DNA from: HGM04593 sp964458275
Lineage (GTDB): Bacteria > Bacteroidota > Bacteroidia > Bacteroidales > Bacteroidaceae
Assembly: GCA_964458275.1 (NCBI GenBank)
Contig: CAYWIE010000023.1
Location: 1 to 35,427, forward strand
Direction of reading: 5' to 3'
Length of the DNA: 35,427 bases
A model generated the notes under the pieces. The model searched no databases. It had not been told where the DNA came from and worked only from the letters and a program-made list of their open reading frames with translations. This document shows, piece by piece, positions 16,732-24,192 of the stretch. Within the stretch, counting starts at the first letter, position 1. Every line of letters begins with the position of its first letter. The translations under genes and the position numbers were made by a program.

Positions 16732-18963
16732 CTAAAAGTCTATATTCAGGTGTCCTAATATATTTGTTCCTGCCTGTGCAGCATACCCTGCATAGTTGTA
16801 GCGGTGGCGTGTGCCGTCGCCGTCGGTGTAGTATCCGCTTCCGGCATAGCCGTTGCTCTCATACTCCTCGTTGAAGAGGTTGTATATTGTCGCGCCTACG
16901 GTGATGCTCTTTGTCTTTGGGAGCCTGAAGGTGTAGGCTATACGCAGGTTGCTCACGAAATAGGCATCCAGACGGTGCTCTTCCTGCCCGGCGTTGCTCA
17001 TGTATTGCTTGCTCACATAGTTGGTCTGCAACGATGCGTCGAAACCTCGCCAACGGTAGGAGAAGGTGTTGTTGACGATGATGTCGGGAGAGAATGACAA
17101 GCGTGTGCTGCCATGATTGATTTCCCAACGTTCGTATGTATTGTCGTCGTAAAGCACTTCGGTGAAATTCTTTATGCGGTTGCGGCTGAGGGTGGCATTG
17201 GCGTCCCAGCTGAATCCTGACGGATGGTCTATGCCTGCCATAAGCTCTATGCCTGCGCGGTAGCTGTCGGGGATGTTGGCGGCAAGCGGCTCGCCTATCT
17301 CATTGAGCTCGCCTGTGAGCACAAGCTGGTCCTTGTAGTCCATGTAGTAGAGGTTTGCACCGACATGCAGATATTTATTGCCGAAGGCATAGCCAAGTTC
17401 GTAGTCGGTGAGACGTTCCGGAGCGGGATGTTCGTCGAGCTTGCCATCGGTATAGTTGTTGCGTGTGGGCTCCTTGTGGGCTACGCTCACCGACGCAAAG
17501 AGGCGATTGTTCTCGTCTATCTGCCACGACGCTCCTGCCTTGGGGTTGAAGAAGTCGAACTTTTCGTCGATGGCAAGCCGCTGAAGAGCACCCTCCGCGT
17601 CGTTCCACTTGTCATTATTGCCGTTTATCTTGTAGTCTATGTGGCGATACTGGAGGTCGGCGTATATGTTGAGCCTGTCTGTCAGACGATAGTCTGCCTT
17701 AAGATAGATGTTGGCATCGTTCTTGGCACCGTTGTTGCGGTAGTATTCGTGGTCGGGAGCAAGTTCGCCTATGTAGTTCTTCACCCACAGCACGTGCCCG
17801 AAGTGCTTGCCATAGTAACGGTTGGCACCTCCGCCGAGCGAGGAGTTCAGACGGCCGTTCCTGTAATTGAGCGAGAAGACTGCTCCGCCAAAATGGTTGT
17901 CCATAGCCTTTTTGCGCACAAGGTCGCTCTTCTTCACTTCGCTGCCATCGAGCATGAAAGGTTGCAGGGCATATTCCACAAGCTTGCGGCTGTCCTTATA
18001 TTCTTGATAGTAGCCGTCGCCTTTTGTGTAGTGCACTCCGGTGTTCAGGCTCCAATTGTCGCTGAAGTGGTGATCGAGCAGCAGTTGCCAGTTCTTCTGT
18101 ATGTAGTTGTCGGTCTGCCCGTCGTAGTAGCGGGCTTTGCCGTTGCCGTCGGTGTACATATAGCCGCAACTGTTGTATCGACGGCCATACAGCTTCATCT
18201 CCTCCTTGCTTGCATAGTTCCAAGCGTGGTAGGTCTCCTCCTCGCCTGCAAAGGCAATCAGGCGCACAGTGGTGTTTCCGCCATAATATGCACCTTGAAG
18301 GTAGTATGAATTGAGGTTGGTCGAAGCGCGGTCGATGTAGCCGTCGCTGCCGATGTTCGAGAGACGCACGTCGAGTGCCCAATGGTCGGACAGCAGTCCT
18401 GTTCCTGCACGCAACGTCTCCTTGTGTGTGCCAAAGGAACCTGCCGAACCGCTGAAGCCTGCGTACGGCTTTGTATTGAACTCGCTTGTCTGCATGTTGA
18501 TGCTTGCTCCGAAGGCTCCGGCTCCGTTGGTGGATGTTCCTGCTCCGCGCTGAATCTGCACGTCTCTCACCGAGGATGCAAGGTCGGGGATATTTACCCA
18601 GAATACCGTGTGGCTCTCGGCATCGTTGACGGGGATGCCGTTGGCTGTTACGTTGATGCGTGTGGCATCTGTACCACGTATGCGCAGGCTTGTGTAGCCT
18701 ATTCCTGCTCCTGCGTCGCTCGTTACCACTGCACCGGGAGTCATTTTCAGAAGATAGGGGAAATCTACTCCCGTATTCTGTTTCTTGAGCTCTTCCTTGC
18801 CTATGTTCGTATAGGCCACCGGAGTCGTCTTTGTCGCACGTATCGACATTATTTCCACTTCCTGCAAATTGCTGTGCAGGCTGTCTTTCACATCCTCCTG
18901 TGCTGCGAGCAAGGAGGGTAAGGCTGCCATCAGAAGGCTGCCGAGCAATGTTCTTTTCTTCAT
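16732..18963 (-). CDS. TonB-dependent outer-membrane receptor for thiamine
   Basis: This is a 743-residue beta-barrel receptor. I start it at 18963 (MKKRTLLGSLLMAALPSLLAAQ), which gives a signal peptide, rather than at 18975. The plug domain spans about 40-160: VEIMSIRATKTTPVAYTNIG, TPGAVVTSDAGAGIGYTSLRIRGTDATRINVTANGIPVN and VQIQRGAGTSTNGAGAFG. The barrel follows and ends in the expected C-terminal phenylalanine (LNIDF). The carboxypeptidase-like domain common in SusC proteins is absent, as is a SusD partner, so this is a small-ligand receptor. The upstream TPP riboswitch and downstream pnuT-thiN point to thiamine or its phosphates as ligand. Confidence 0.92.
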   Translation of the reverse strand: MKKRTLLGSLLMAALPSLLAAQEDVKDSLHSNLQEVEIMSIRATKTTPVAYTNIGKEELKKQNTGVDFPYLLKMTPGAVVTSDAGAGIGYTSLRIRGTDATRINVTANGIPVNDAESHTVFWVNIPDLASSVRDVQIQRGAGTSTNGAGAFGASINMQTSEFNTKPYAGFSGSAGSFGTHKETLRAGTGLLSDHWALDVRLSNIGSDGYIDRASTNLNSYYLQGAYYGGNTTVRLIAFAGEEETYHAWNYASKEEMKLYGRRYNSCGYMYTDGNGKARYYDGQTDNYIQKNWQLLLDHHFSDNWSLNTGVHYTKGDGYYQEYKDSRKLVEYALQPFMLDGSEVKKSDLVRKKAMDNHFGGAVFSLNYRNGRLNSSLGGGANRYYGKHFGHVLWVKNYIGELAPDHEYYRNNGAKNDANIYLKADYRLTDRLNIYADLQYRHIDYKINGNNDKWNDAEGALQRLAIDEKFDFFNPKAGASWQIDENNRLFASVSVAHKEPTRNNYTDGKLDEHPAPERLTDYELGYAFGNKYLHVGANLYYMDYKDQLVLTGELNEIGEPLAANIPDSYRAGIELMAGIDHPSGFSWDANATLSRNRIKNFTEVLYDDNTYERWEINHGSTRLSFSPDIIVNNTFSYRWRGFDASLQTNYVSKQYMSNAGQEEHRLDAYFVSNLRIAYTFRLPKTKSITVGATIYNLFNEEYESNGYAGSGYYTDGDGTRHRYNYAGYAAQAGTNILGHLNIDF

Positions 18964-18995
18964 TGCAATTTCCAATTTTGTGGAGCCGCAGGGAC

Positions 18996-19083
18996 AAAAA
19001 AAGAATCCTCCAAGCTCCGTTGTTAAACAGAAAATGGGGATTTTCCTGCACCGCTTATATAAAATTGGAATGTGTATATAAGC
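18996..19083 (-). promoter_or_regulatory. candidate expression platform of the TPP riboswitch
   Basis: Between the aptamer and the receptor start codon, the minus-strand RNA can form a 9-bp hairpin (19075-19083 with 19053-19061) and an 8-bp hairpin (19028-19048). A competing stem (19036-19042 with 19004-19011) is followed directly by seven U (18996-19002), which looks like an intrinsic terminator. The last two share bases and are mutually exclusive. Transcriptional control is inferred. The terminator stem is imperfect. Confidence 0.4.
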
Positions 19084-19084
19084 T

Positions 19085-19160
19085 TTTTCCTACGCCGGCA
19101 TTACCCGGATCAGGTTCTTGGGTATGATCTCAGCCCATGTCTTAAGGCACCCCTTATTTG
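19085..19160 (-). ncRNA. TPP (THI-box) riboswitch aptamer
   Basis: On the minus strand the conserved THI-box segments are all present in order: AGGGGTGCC (about 19155-19147), GGGCTGAGA (about 19137-19129), then ACCTGATCCGGGTAATGCCGGCGTAGG ending near 19086. These form the pyrimidine and pyrophosphate arms of the aptamer. It sits about 120 bases upstream of the receptor start and should repress the receptor-pnuT-thiN operon when TPP is abundant. Confidence 0.97.
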
Positions 19161-19170
19161 AAATCTGGTG

Positions 19171-19201
19171 CAAAGATAAGGCAAATTTTGTTTATTGCAA
19201 A
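19171..19201 (-). promoter_or_regulatory. promoter of the thiamine uptake operon
   Basis: The minus strand reads TTTG (19201-19198), 19 bases, then TATCTTTG (19178-19171): a full match to the Bacteroidota -33/-7 consensus. Transcription would begin about 10 bases before the riboswitch aptamer. The -33 box overlaps the foot of the GH20 terminator stem. Confidence 0.85.
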
Positions 19202-19242
19202 AAATCATCGGCGGGCAAATGCCCGCCGATGATTTTTTGCAA
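19195..19242 (-). terminator. 22-bp stem terminator after the GH20 gene
   Basis: Arms 19195-19216 and 19221-19242 pair perfectly around AAAT, with GC-rich inner and A6/T6 outer parts. It lies 11 bases after the GH20 stop and overlaps the -33 box of the following thiamine operon promoter, so the two operons are packed with no spare DNA. Confidence 0.85.
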
Positions 19243-19252
19243 GGGATGCTTC

Positions 19253-21235
19253 TTATTTGCAGTAGTTGACTACTTTGAAGTTTGTTATACGGCTCTTGAA
19301 GTTTCCTGCCTTTTCCAACGGGAAGGCAAGTGTGCGCACATAGTACATCTTGTCTTTGCCGTCCTTGTTGAACATCATTGTCTGACGGTTCATCTTCTCT
19401 ATCAATTTGCCGTTCACATAGAGACTGGTGCTGTGCTGGTCGCCGCTGATTTCGATGTGTGCCTTTTCGCCGGGGAAAAGACGGTAGCTGAACTTGTTGA
19501 GATAGCCGTCGCGTGCAAAGCCCATCATGCCCGAAATGGGGTCGTTGAGGTAGAAGACTGCATCGCGGCTGCGGAACAGCTCTGTACCGCATGTCTCCTC
19601 TGCTGCTGTGATGTCGAAGCTGACTGTGTAGGCAAATCCTATCTCTTCGATGTCTGTAACGGTACCGGGTTCAAGTGTAGCGAACTTCAATATGTCGCGG
19701 TTGCCGCCCTTGAAGCGTCCTGCTATTCTCTCGCCGGGAGCATCACTCAGTGTGAGACGTGCCTTGTCGAAGACATCGTAGCTGGTCTGAGGTTTTGCAC
19801 CTGTCCACATCTTCACGGCGAGTGTCTGCATTGCAGGATAAACGCGGTAGTGTATATCCTTTGTGCTGATGCCGTTGCCTGCATGGTCGTTCCACACTGC
19901 AAACATACCGCCTTTTATCTGCGGGTGAAGTTCTTCGAATTTCTGGTTTCCTATCTGTGCGGGTGTCCAATTTTCGTAGAGGTATTTGCAGTTGAGGAAG
20001 TCGTAGTAGTAGCCTGCGGCAGGTACCAGATAGAGGTATCCGTCGGGGATGCTCACAAGGTCGTATCCCTGCTTGATCATTTCTGTCGGGTCGGCATATC
20101 CGTTGTACCATGCGTGCATGATTACATTCTCAGACTTTACAGGAGTGTCGCCTTTGGCGTGTGTGAGCGCTCCCCAGACACATGCCTGCTTGCCGTAGCT
20201 CTCGACCAATTTGATATAGTGGTCGGTGAATGAACGGAATTTCTCTACAACATCCTTCTTGCGGTTAGAATACTCGTCTGTACCGATGTGCACACGGGGA
20301 CCCATGAATACGGGGTTATCGCCGCCGAGATATTCATCGTAGAGTGAATCGAGGAACGAGTATGTCTCTTTCTTGAAGAGGTCGAGGTGGTCCATGCCAT
20401 ACTCTTCGCTGCCTATTTCGGGACGGTACTTTGTGAATGCCAATGAGTGTGCAGGAGCGTCAATCTCAGGGATGATTTCAACGCCGAGGCTGTCGGCAAG
20501 CATCTGCAGTTCTCTGAACTCTTTCTTGGTGTAGTGTCCGTCGCGTGCTGTCAAGCCGGGGAAGTAGTCGCTCTCAAGACGGAATGCCGCAGGGGTCTTG
20601 CTCCAGTCGTTTTCGAAATATTGTCTGAAGGCATTGTCGTTGAGGTGTATCTGCAAGGTATTCATCTTGTAGTATGACATGAACTTCACATACTGGCGCA
20701 ACATGTGCATGGGTATGTACTTGCGGCCGCAATCGAACATGAATCCGCGAAGTCCGTAGTCGGGGTAGTCGCGAATGACACCTTTGGGTATGCTCTGTCC
20801 TTCGTTCTGTTCGGCTATCTGCAAGAGTGTACGGGTCGCCCAAAATGTACCCTCCTTAGCAGGAGCCGTAATCTCTATTTTGTCGCCTATTTTGATATTG
20901 TAGCCCTCTTTGCCAAGTTTGTTATCCTTTTTGATGCTGAGGACTATATCTCCTTTTTTACCTTTGCCTGCCACAACTTCGGGCTCCACGCTGAACATGG
21001 CGCGGTAGTCTTTGGCAAACTGCACTGCAATCTTCTTAAGTGCTTCATCTTTGGCGGGGTATGCAATGCGGAGATTCTCGCCGGGGATGAATTTGCCTTC
21101 TGCGCCTTTCCACTCGCGAAGTTCGGGAACTACGAACGGTTTTTCGTTTATCTGTGCCATTGAGGGGAGAGCTGCCAGCAGCGCTATGACTGCCAACATT
21201 GTTGCCATCGAAAACGTTGTCAAACTTTTTTTCAT
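19253..21235 (-). CDS. GH20 beta-N-acetylhexosaminidase
   Basis: This exported glycosidase releases terminal GlcNAc/GalNAc by substrate-assisted catalysis. The start at 21235 (MKKSLTTFSMATMLAVIALL...) gives a signal peptide; the frame is open further upstream through a hairpin and is not coding there. Of 660 residues, about 35-150 form the GH20b domain. The barrel follows (from GLRGFMFDCGRKYIPMHML at about 161), with the catalytic Asp-Glu pair D320-E321 in VHIGTDEYS. The C-terminal 140 residues (VTDIEEIGFAYTVSFDIT..., SLYVNGKLIEK) look like a laminin-G/concanavalin-type domain. It could trim host mucin or N-glycans, which is inferred. It lies downstream of the mmd operon with a hairpin between. 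Confidence 0.92.
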   Translation of the reverse strand: MKKSLTTFSMATMLAVIALLAALPSMAQINEKPFVVPELREWKGAEGKFIPGENLRIAYPAKDEALKKIAVQFAKDYRAMFSVEPEVVAGKGKKGDIVLSIKKDNKLGKEGYNIKIGDKIEITAPAKEGTFWATRTLLQIAEQNEGQSIPKGVIRDYPDYGLRGFMFDCGRKYIPMHMLRQYVKFMSYYKMNTLQIHLNDNAFRQYFENDWSKTPAAFRLESDYFPGLTARDGHYTKKEFRELQMLADSLGVEIIPEIDAPAHSLAFTKYRPEIGSEEYGMDHLDLFKKETYSFLDSLYDEYLGGDNPVFMGPRVHIGTDEYSNRKKDVVEKFRSFTDHYIKLVESYGKQACVWGALTHAKGDTPVKSENVIMHAWYNGYADPTEMIKQGYDLVSIPDGYLYLVPAAGYYYDFLNCKYLYENWTPAQIGNQKFEELHPQIKGGMFAVWNDHAGNGISTKDIHYRVYPAMQTLAVKMWTGAKPQTSYDVFDKARLTLSDAPGERIAGRFKGGNRDILKFATLEPGTVTDIEEIGFAYTVSFDITAAEETCGTELFRSRDAVFYLNDPISGMMGFARDGYLNKFSYRLFPGEKAHIEISGDQHSTSLYVNGKLIEKMNRQTMMFNKDGKDKMYYVRTLAFPLEKAGNFKSRITNFKVVNYCK

Positions 21236-21269
21236 GGTTTTTGTGTGTTTCGGGTTATTCTGAAAATCA

Positions 21270-21321
21270 GGATGCTTGTTTTGAATTGTTCCCGATTGGA
21301 AACAATTCAAAACAGGCATCC
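21270..21321 (-). terminator. 21-bp hairpin between the biotin carrier gene and GH20 gene
   Basis: Arms 21270-21290 and 21301-21321 pair with one G-U wobble; two more pairs are possible inside. It begins 10 bases after the biotin carrier stop and ends 34 bases before the GH20 start. The U tract on the minus strand is weak (GATTTTC). Confidence 0.7.
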
Positions 21322-21331
21322 TAAGAGCTTA

Positions 21332-21769
21332 TTATTCGAGTGTTACAAGAACTGCACCGTCTGCTACGGTGTCGCCTGCGGCTACTGCTATCGAAGCTAC
21401 CTTGCCATCACGGTCGGCAGTGATGTTGTTCTCCATCTTCATGGCTTCGAGCACTGCAACTGTATCGCCTTTGGCAACGGCGTCGCCTACGTTCACCTTG
21501 ACTGAGATGATTACTCCGGGCAGAGGAGTCTTGATTGCATATCCGTTTGCGGGAGCAGCAGCGGGCGCGGGTGCTGCGGTGGGGGCAGCTGCGGGTTTTG
21601 CGGCAGGTGCTGCGGGCTTGGCAACAACTACGGGCTTGGGAGCTGCGGGCTTTTCCCATTCTACTGTGTAACTTGTGCCGTTCACCTCAACCTGTGCTGT
21701 TGTGTCGGCTACTTCATTGATTGTTACGTTGTACTCTTCTCCGTTTATCTTATATTTGTACTCTTTCAT
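21332..21769 (-). CDS. mmdC: biotin carboxyl carrier subunit of methylmalonyl-CoA decarboxylase
   Basis: This 145-residue carrier has an N-terminal 45-residue segment, a flexible Ala/Pro-rich linker (about 41-75) and a C-terminal biotinyl domain with VLEAMKMENN. The biotinylated lysine is K111. It shuttles carboxylate from the MmdA carboxyltransferase to its partner. It is the fourth gene of mce-mmdA-small gene-mmdC. The Na+-pumping beta subunit (OadB/MmdB family), often the next gene in relatives, is not downstream here. The same family serves oxaloacetate and glutaconyl-CoA decarboxylases; the epimerase gene at the head of the operon favours methylmalonyl-CoA. Confidence 0.9.
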   Translation of the reverse strand: MKEYKYKINGEEYNVTINEVADTTAQVEVNGTSYTVEWEKPAAPKPVVVAKPAAPAAKPAAAPTAAPAPAAAPANGYAIKTPLPGVIISVKVNVGDAVAKGDTVAVLEAMKMENNITADRDGKVASIAVAAGDTVADGAVLVTLE

Positions 21770-21782
21770 GATACCTTTTGTT

Positions 21783-21932
21783 TTAATTGTAGTTATTCCA
21801 GTTCTTATTCACGTATGTGATGGTTATTATACCGCTCTCCTCGTCGTGAATGTTGTCGCCGCTGTACGCACTGAGTGCCATTGAGATGGCTGCAATTACG
21901 GCACTGTCGATATTTTTGTTCTTATCTTCCAT
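21783..21932 (-). CDS. 49-residue OadG-like small subunit lacking a membrane segment
   Basis: An ATG at 21932 opens 49 codons ending in TAA at 21785-21783, 13 bases before the biotin carrier gene and 41 bases after mmdA. The peptide reads MEDKNKNIDSAVIAAISMAL, then SAYSGDNIHDEESGIITITY and a tyrosine/asparagine-rich end. The pattern VIAAISMAL....IHDEES..ITI resembles the C-terminal part of the OadG-like (delta) subunits found at this position in Bacteroides mmd operons, as I remember them. Those normally begin with a membrane helix and a longer body, and there is no room for either here. I infer a reduced scaffold subunit that links MmdA and the biotin carrier. Confidence 0.75.
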   Translation of the reverse strand: MEDKNKNIDSAVIAAISMALSAYSGDNIHDEESGIITITYVNKNWNNYN

Positions 21933-21973
21933 AATTGTATTGTTTGGTCGATTCTTCTACTTCGTGTTTTCTC

Positions 21974-23527
21974 TTAGAGGGGTATGTTGCCGTGTTTCTT
22001 TTCGGGAAGGCTCTGACGCTTGCTTTCGAGCTGGGCAAGAGCGCGTATCACTCTGAAACGGGTGTTGCGCGGCTCTATTATGTCGTCGATGTAGCCATAT
22101 TTCGCCGCCTGATAGGGGTTGGCAAAGAGTTCGTTGTACTCTGCCTCCTTTTCGGCTTGAAGTGCTCTGGGGTCTTCGGCTGCCTTTATCTCTTTTGCAT
22201 AGAGGACTTCGGCGGCACCGGCTGCGCCCATAACGGCAATCTCGGCACTGGGCCATGCGTAGTTGACATCGGCACGCAACTGCTTGCAGGCCATCACAAT
22301 GTGTGAACCTCCGTATGATTTGCGGAGCGTTACGGTTACTTTGGGCACTGTTGCTTCGCCGTATGCGTAGAGGAGTTTTGCACCGTGCAGGATTACCGCG
22401 TTGTACTCCTGAGCTGTTCCGGGCAAGAAGCCGGGAACGTCCACAAGGGTTACAAGAGGGATGTTGAATGCGTCACAGAAGCGTACGAAACGTGCTCCTT
22501 TGCGCGATGCGTTGCAGTCGAGCACTCCTGCGTAACGGCAGGGCTGGTTGGCTACGATTCCTACCGACTTGCCGTTCATGCGGGCAAAGCCTACTATGAT
22601 GTTCTGGGCATAGTCGCGATGTACTTCGAGGAACTCGCCGTTGTCAACAATTTCGCCTATCACACGATACATGTCGTATGCCTGATTGGGATTGTCGGGG
22701 ATTATTTCGTTCAAGAGGTCGCTCTTGCGGTTTAAGGGGTCGTCGCAGGGCTGTACGGGGGTTGTCTCCTTGTTGTTCTGAGGTATGTAGCTGAGGAGTT
22801 TGCGGATGAGCATCATGCCCTCCTCTTCGGTTGCTGCTGTAAAGTGTGTTACGCCCGACTTGCCTGCGTGCACGCTTGCGCCACCGAGTTCTTCCTGAGT
22901 TACCTGCTCGCCAAGTACGGTCTTTACTACTTTGGGACCTGTAAGGAACATATACGATGTTCCCTCAGTCATAAGGGTGAAGTCTGTGAGTGCGGGTGAA
23001 TATACCGCGCCGCCTGCACAGGGACCGAAGATGCCTGAAATCTGAGGAATTACGCCCGATGCAAGGATGTTGCGCTCGAATATCTCAGCAAAGCCTGCGA
23101 GTGAGTTGATACCCTCTTGTATGCGTGCGCCGCCGCTGTCGTTTATGCCAATGACGGGGGCACCCATCTTCATTGCCATATCCATTATCTTGCATATCTT
23201 TTGCGCCATTGTCTCGGAGAGCGAGCCGCCGAAGACTGTGAAATCCTGAGCAAAGACATATACAAGACGTCCGTCGATGGTACCGCATCCGGTTACAATT
23301 CCGTCGCCGAGGAAGCTCTTTTTCTCCTGTCCGAAGTTGGTGCATCGGTGGGTTACGAACATGTCTGTCTCTTCGAAACTGCCTTTGTCGAGCAGCATCT
23401 CTATGCGTTCGCGTGCTGTGTATTTGCCACGCTCGTGTTGTTTCTCTATTGCTTTTTCTCCGCCGCCCAAGCGTGCTTTGGCACGCATTTCGACGAGCTG
23501 TTTGATCTTTTCAAATTGTTTGCTCAT
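21974..23527 (-). CDS. mmdA: methylmalonyl-CoA decarboxylase, carboxyltransferase (alpha) subunit
   Basis: This 517-residue carboxyltransferase of the acyl-CoA carboxylase beta-chain fold moves CO2 between methylmalonyl-CoA and biotin. The N-terminal crotonase-like half carries RMEMLLD-type RIEMLLDKGSFEE and the oxyanion-hole region GVNDSGGARIQEG (here GINDSGGARIQEG). IFGPCAGGAVYSPAL follows. The C-terminal half has VDVPGFLPG and RKSYGGSHIVM. These are all standard for PCC-B/MmdA. It lies 24 bases downstream of mce and is followed by the 49-residue gene and the biotin carrier. Because the beta pump subunit is absent here, a propionyl-CoA carboxylase role with a biotin carboxylase encoded elsewhere cannot be excluded. 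Confidence 0.93.
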   Translation of the reverse strand: MSKQFEKIKQLVEMRAKARLGGGEKAIEKQHERGKYTARERIEMLLDKGSFEETDMFVTHRCTNFGQEKKSFLGDGIVTGCGTIDGRLVYVFAQDFTVFGGSLSETMAQKICKIMDMAMKMGAPVIGINDSGGARIQEGINSLAGFAEIFERNILASGVIPQISGIFGPCAGGAVYSPALTDFTLMTEGTSYMFLTGPKVVKTVLGEQVTQEELGGASVHAGKSGVTHFTAATEEEGMMLIRKLLSYIPQNNKETTPVQPCDDPLNRKSDLLNEIIPDNPNQAYDMYRVIGEIVDNGEFLEVHRDYAQNIIVGFARMNGKSVGIVANQPCRYAGVLDCNASRKGARFVRFCDAFNIPLVTLVDVPGFLPGTAQEYNAVILHGAKLLYAYGEATVPKVTVTLRKSYGGSHIVMACKQLRADVNYAWPSAEIAVMGAAGAAEVLYAKEIKAAEDPRALQAEKEAEYNELFANPYQAAKYGYIDDIIEPRNTRFRVIRALAQLESKRQSLPEKKHGNIPL

Positions 23528-23551
23528 TGTTGTATGTTTTTTGAACGGATT

Positions 23552-23962
23552 CTATTTGTTTTCCTCACACAATTCCGTAAGTACTCCTTGTGTTGATTTC
23601 GGGTGCAAGAAAGCGATATTCAACCCTTCTGCCCCACCTCTGGGAGATTTGTCGATGGTACGTATGCCCTTCTCCTCACACTCTGCAAGCGCCTCTTTCA
23701 CTCCATCTTCCACGGCGTAGGCTATATGATGTATGCCCTGACCGCGGGTTTCAAGAAATTTTGCGATTGTACTGTCGGGAGAGGTGGGTTCAAGAAGTTC
23801 GATTTTTGTCTCGCCCACTTTCAGGAACGCAGTCCTTACTTTCTGTTCTTCAACAGTTTCTATGTTGTAGCAGGAAAAACCTAATACATTTTCGTAGTAT
23901 GGCAATGCCTCCTCTATGCTGGGTACGGCTATACCGAGATGTTCTATTTTTGATATTTTCAT
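23552..23962 (-). CDS. mce: methylmalonyl-CoA epimerase
   Basis: This enzyme interconverts (R)- and (S)-methylmalonyl-CoA, linking the B12-dependent mutase to the decarboxylase in the succinate-propionate route. The 136 residues form two vicinal-oxygen-chelate halves. The metal-ligand histidine is in KIEHLGIAV (H9), with further ligands in the GIHHIAYAV region and the LTELCEE end. KIELLEPTSPDSTIAKFLETRGQG is characteristic. It heads the operon behind a full consensus promoter at 24014-24044. Confidence 0.94.
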   Translation of the reverse strand: MKISKIEHLGIAVPSIEEALPYYENVLGFSCYNIETVEEQKVRTAFLKVGETKIELLEPTSPDSTIAKFLETRGQGIHHIAYAVEDGVKEALAECEEKGIRTIDKSPRGGAEGLNIAFLHPKSTQGVLTELCEENK

Positions 23963-24013
23963 ACTGTAACGATTTGTAAGCGTTTGTCGTTGCTTGTTTT
24001 ACAATGTATCTGA

Positions 24014-24044
24014 CAAATGTACTCTTTTAATTTTTCAATTGCAA
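24014..24044 (-). promoter_or_regulatory. promoter of the mce-mmd operon
   Basis: The minus strand reads TTG (24044-24042), 20 bases, then TACATTTG (24021-24014), matching the Bacteroidota consensus. Transcription would start near 24007, about 45 bases before the mce ATG. Confidence 0.8.
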
Positions 24045-24067
24045 GGATAATTATATTTTTTGCGTAC

Positions 24068-24124
24068 AATGTGATATAGAAAACACCTAATGTGATAGAA
24101 AAATGTAACACGCCACATTTTTCT
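24068..24124. repeat. spaced AATGTGATA repeats and a 10-bp inverted repeat upstream of the mce promoter
   Basis: AATGTGATATAGAAAA at 24068-24083 and AATGTGATAGAAAA at 24089-24102 are near-identical direct repeats, with start points exactly 21 bases apart (two helical turns). The second overlaps an inverted repeat, AGAAAAATGT (24097-24106) and ACATTTTTCT (24115-24124). The block lies about 60-115 bases upstream of the predicted mce start point, where an activator would bind. TGTGA is also the half-site of Crp/Fnr-family regulators. Confidence 0.5.
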
Positions 24125-24140
24125 TGTCATTTGACACACC

Positions 24141-24179
24141 AAGCGGGCAGCATCAAAGGTCGTTTGATGCTGCCCGCTT
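24141..24179 (-). terminator. 17-bp stem terminator after purN
   Basis: Arms 24141-24157 and 24163-24179 pair perfectly around a 5-base loop, 13 bases beyond the purN stop. A U tract is lacking directly after the stem. The T-rich inverted repeat at 24097-24124 may act as a second stop. Confidence 0.7.
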
Positions 24180-24192
24180 AGTGGGGAGACTC

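Noticed and set aside
17224..18309. 361-codon open frame on the plus strand inside the TonB receptor gene
   Set aside because: It is antisense to a clear beta-barrel receptor, its translation is a Val/Cys/Ala-rich string without domain features, and it is explained by GC-biased third positions of the real gene.
19118..20233. 371-codon open frame on the plus strand across the TPP riboswitch and GH20 gene
   Set aside because: It runs through the riboswitch, the thiamine promoter and a 22-bp terminator and is antisense to the GH20 catalytic domain. It has no recognisable protein features.
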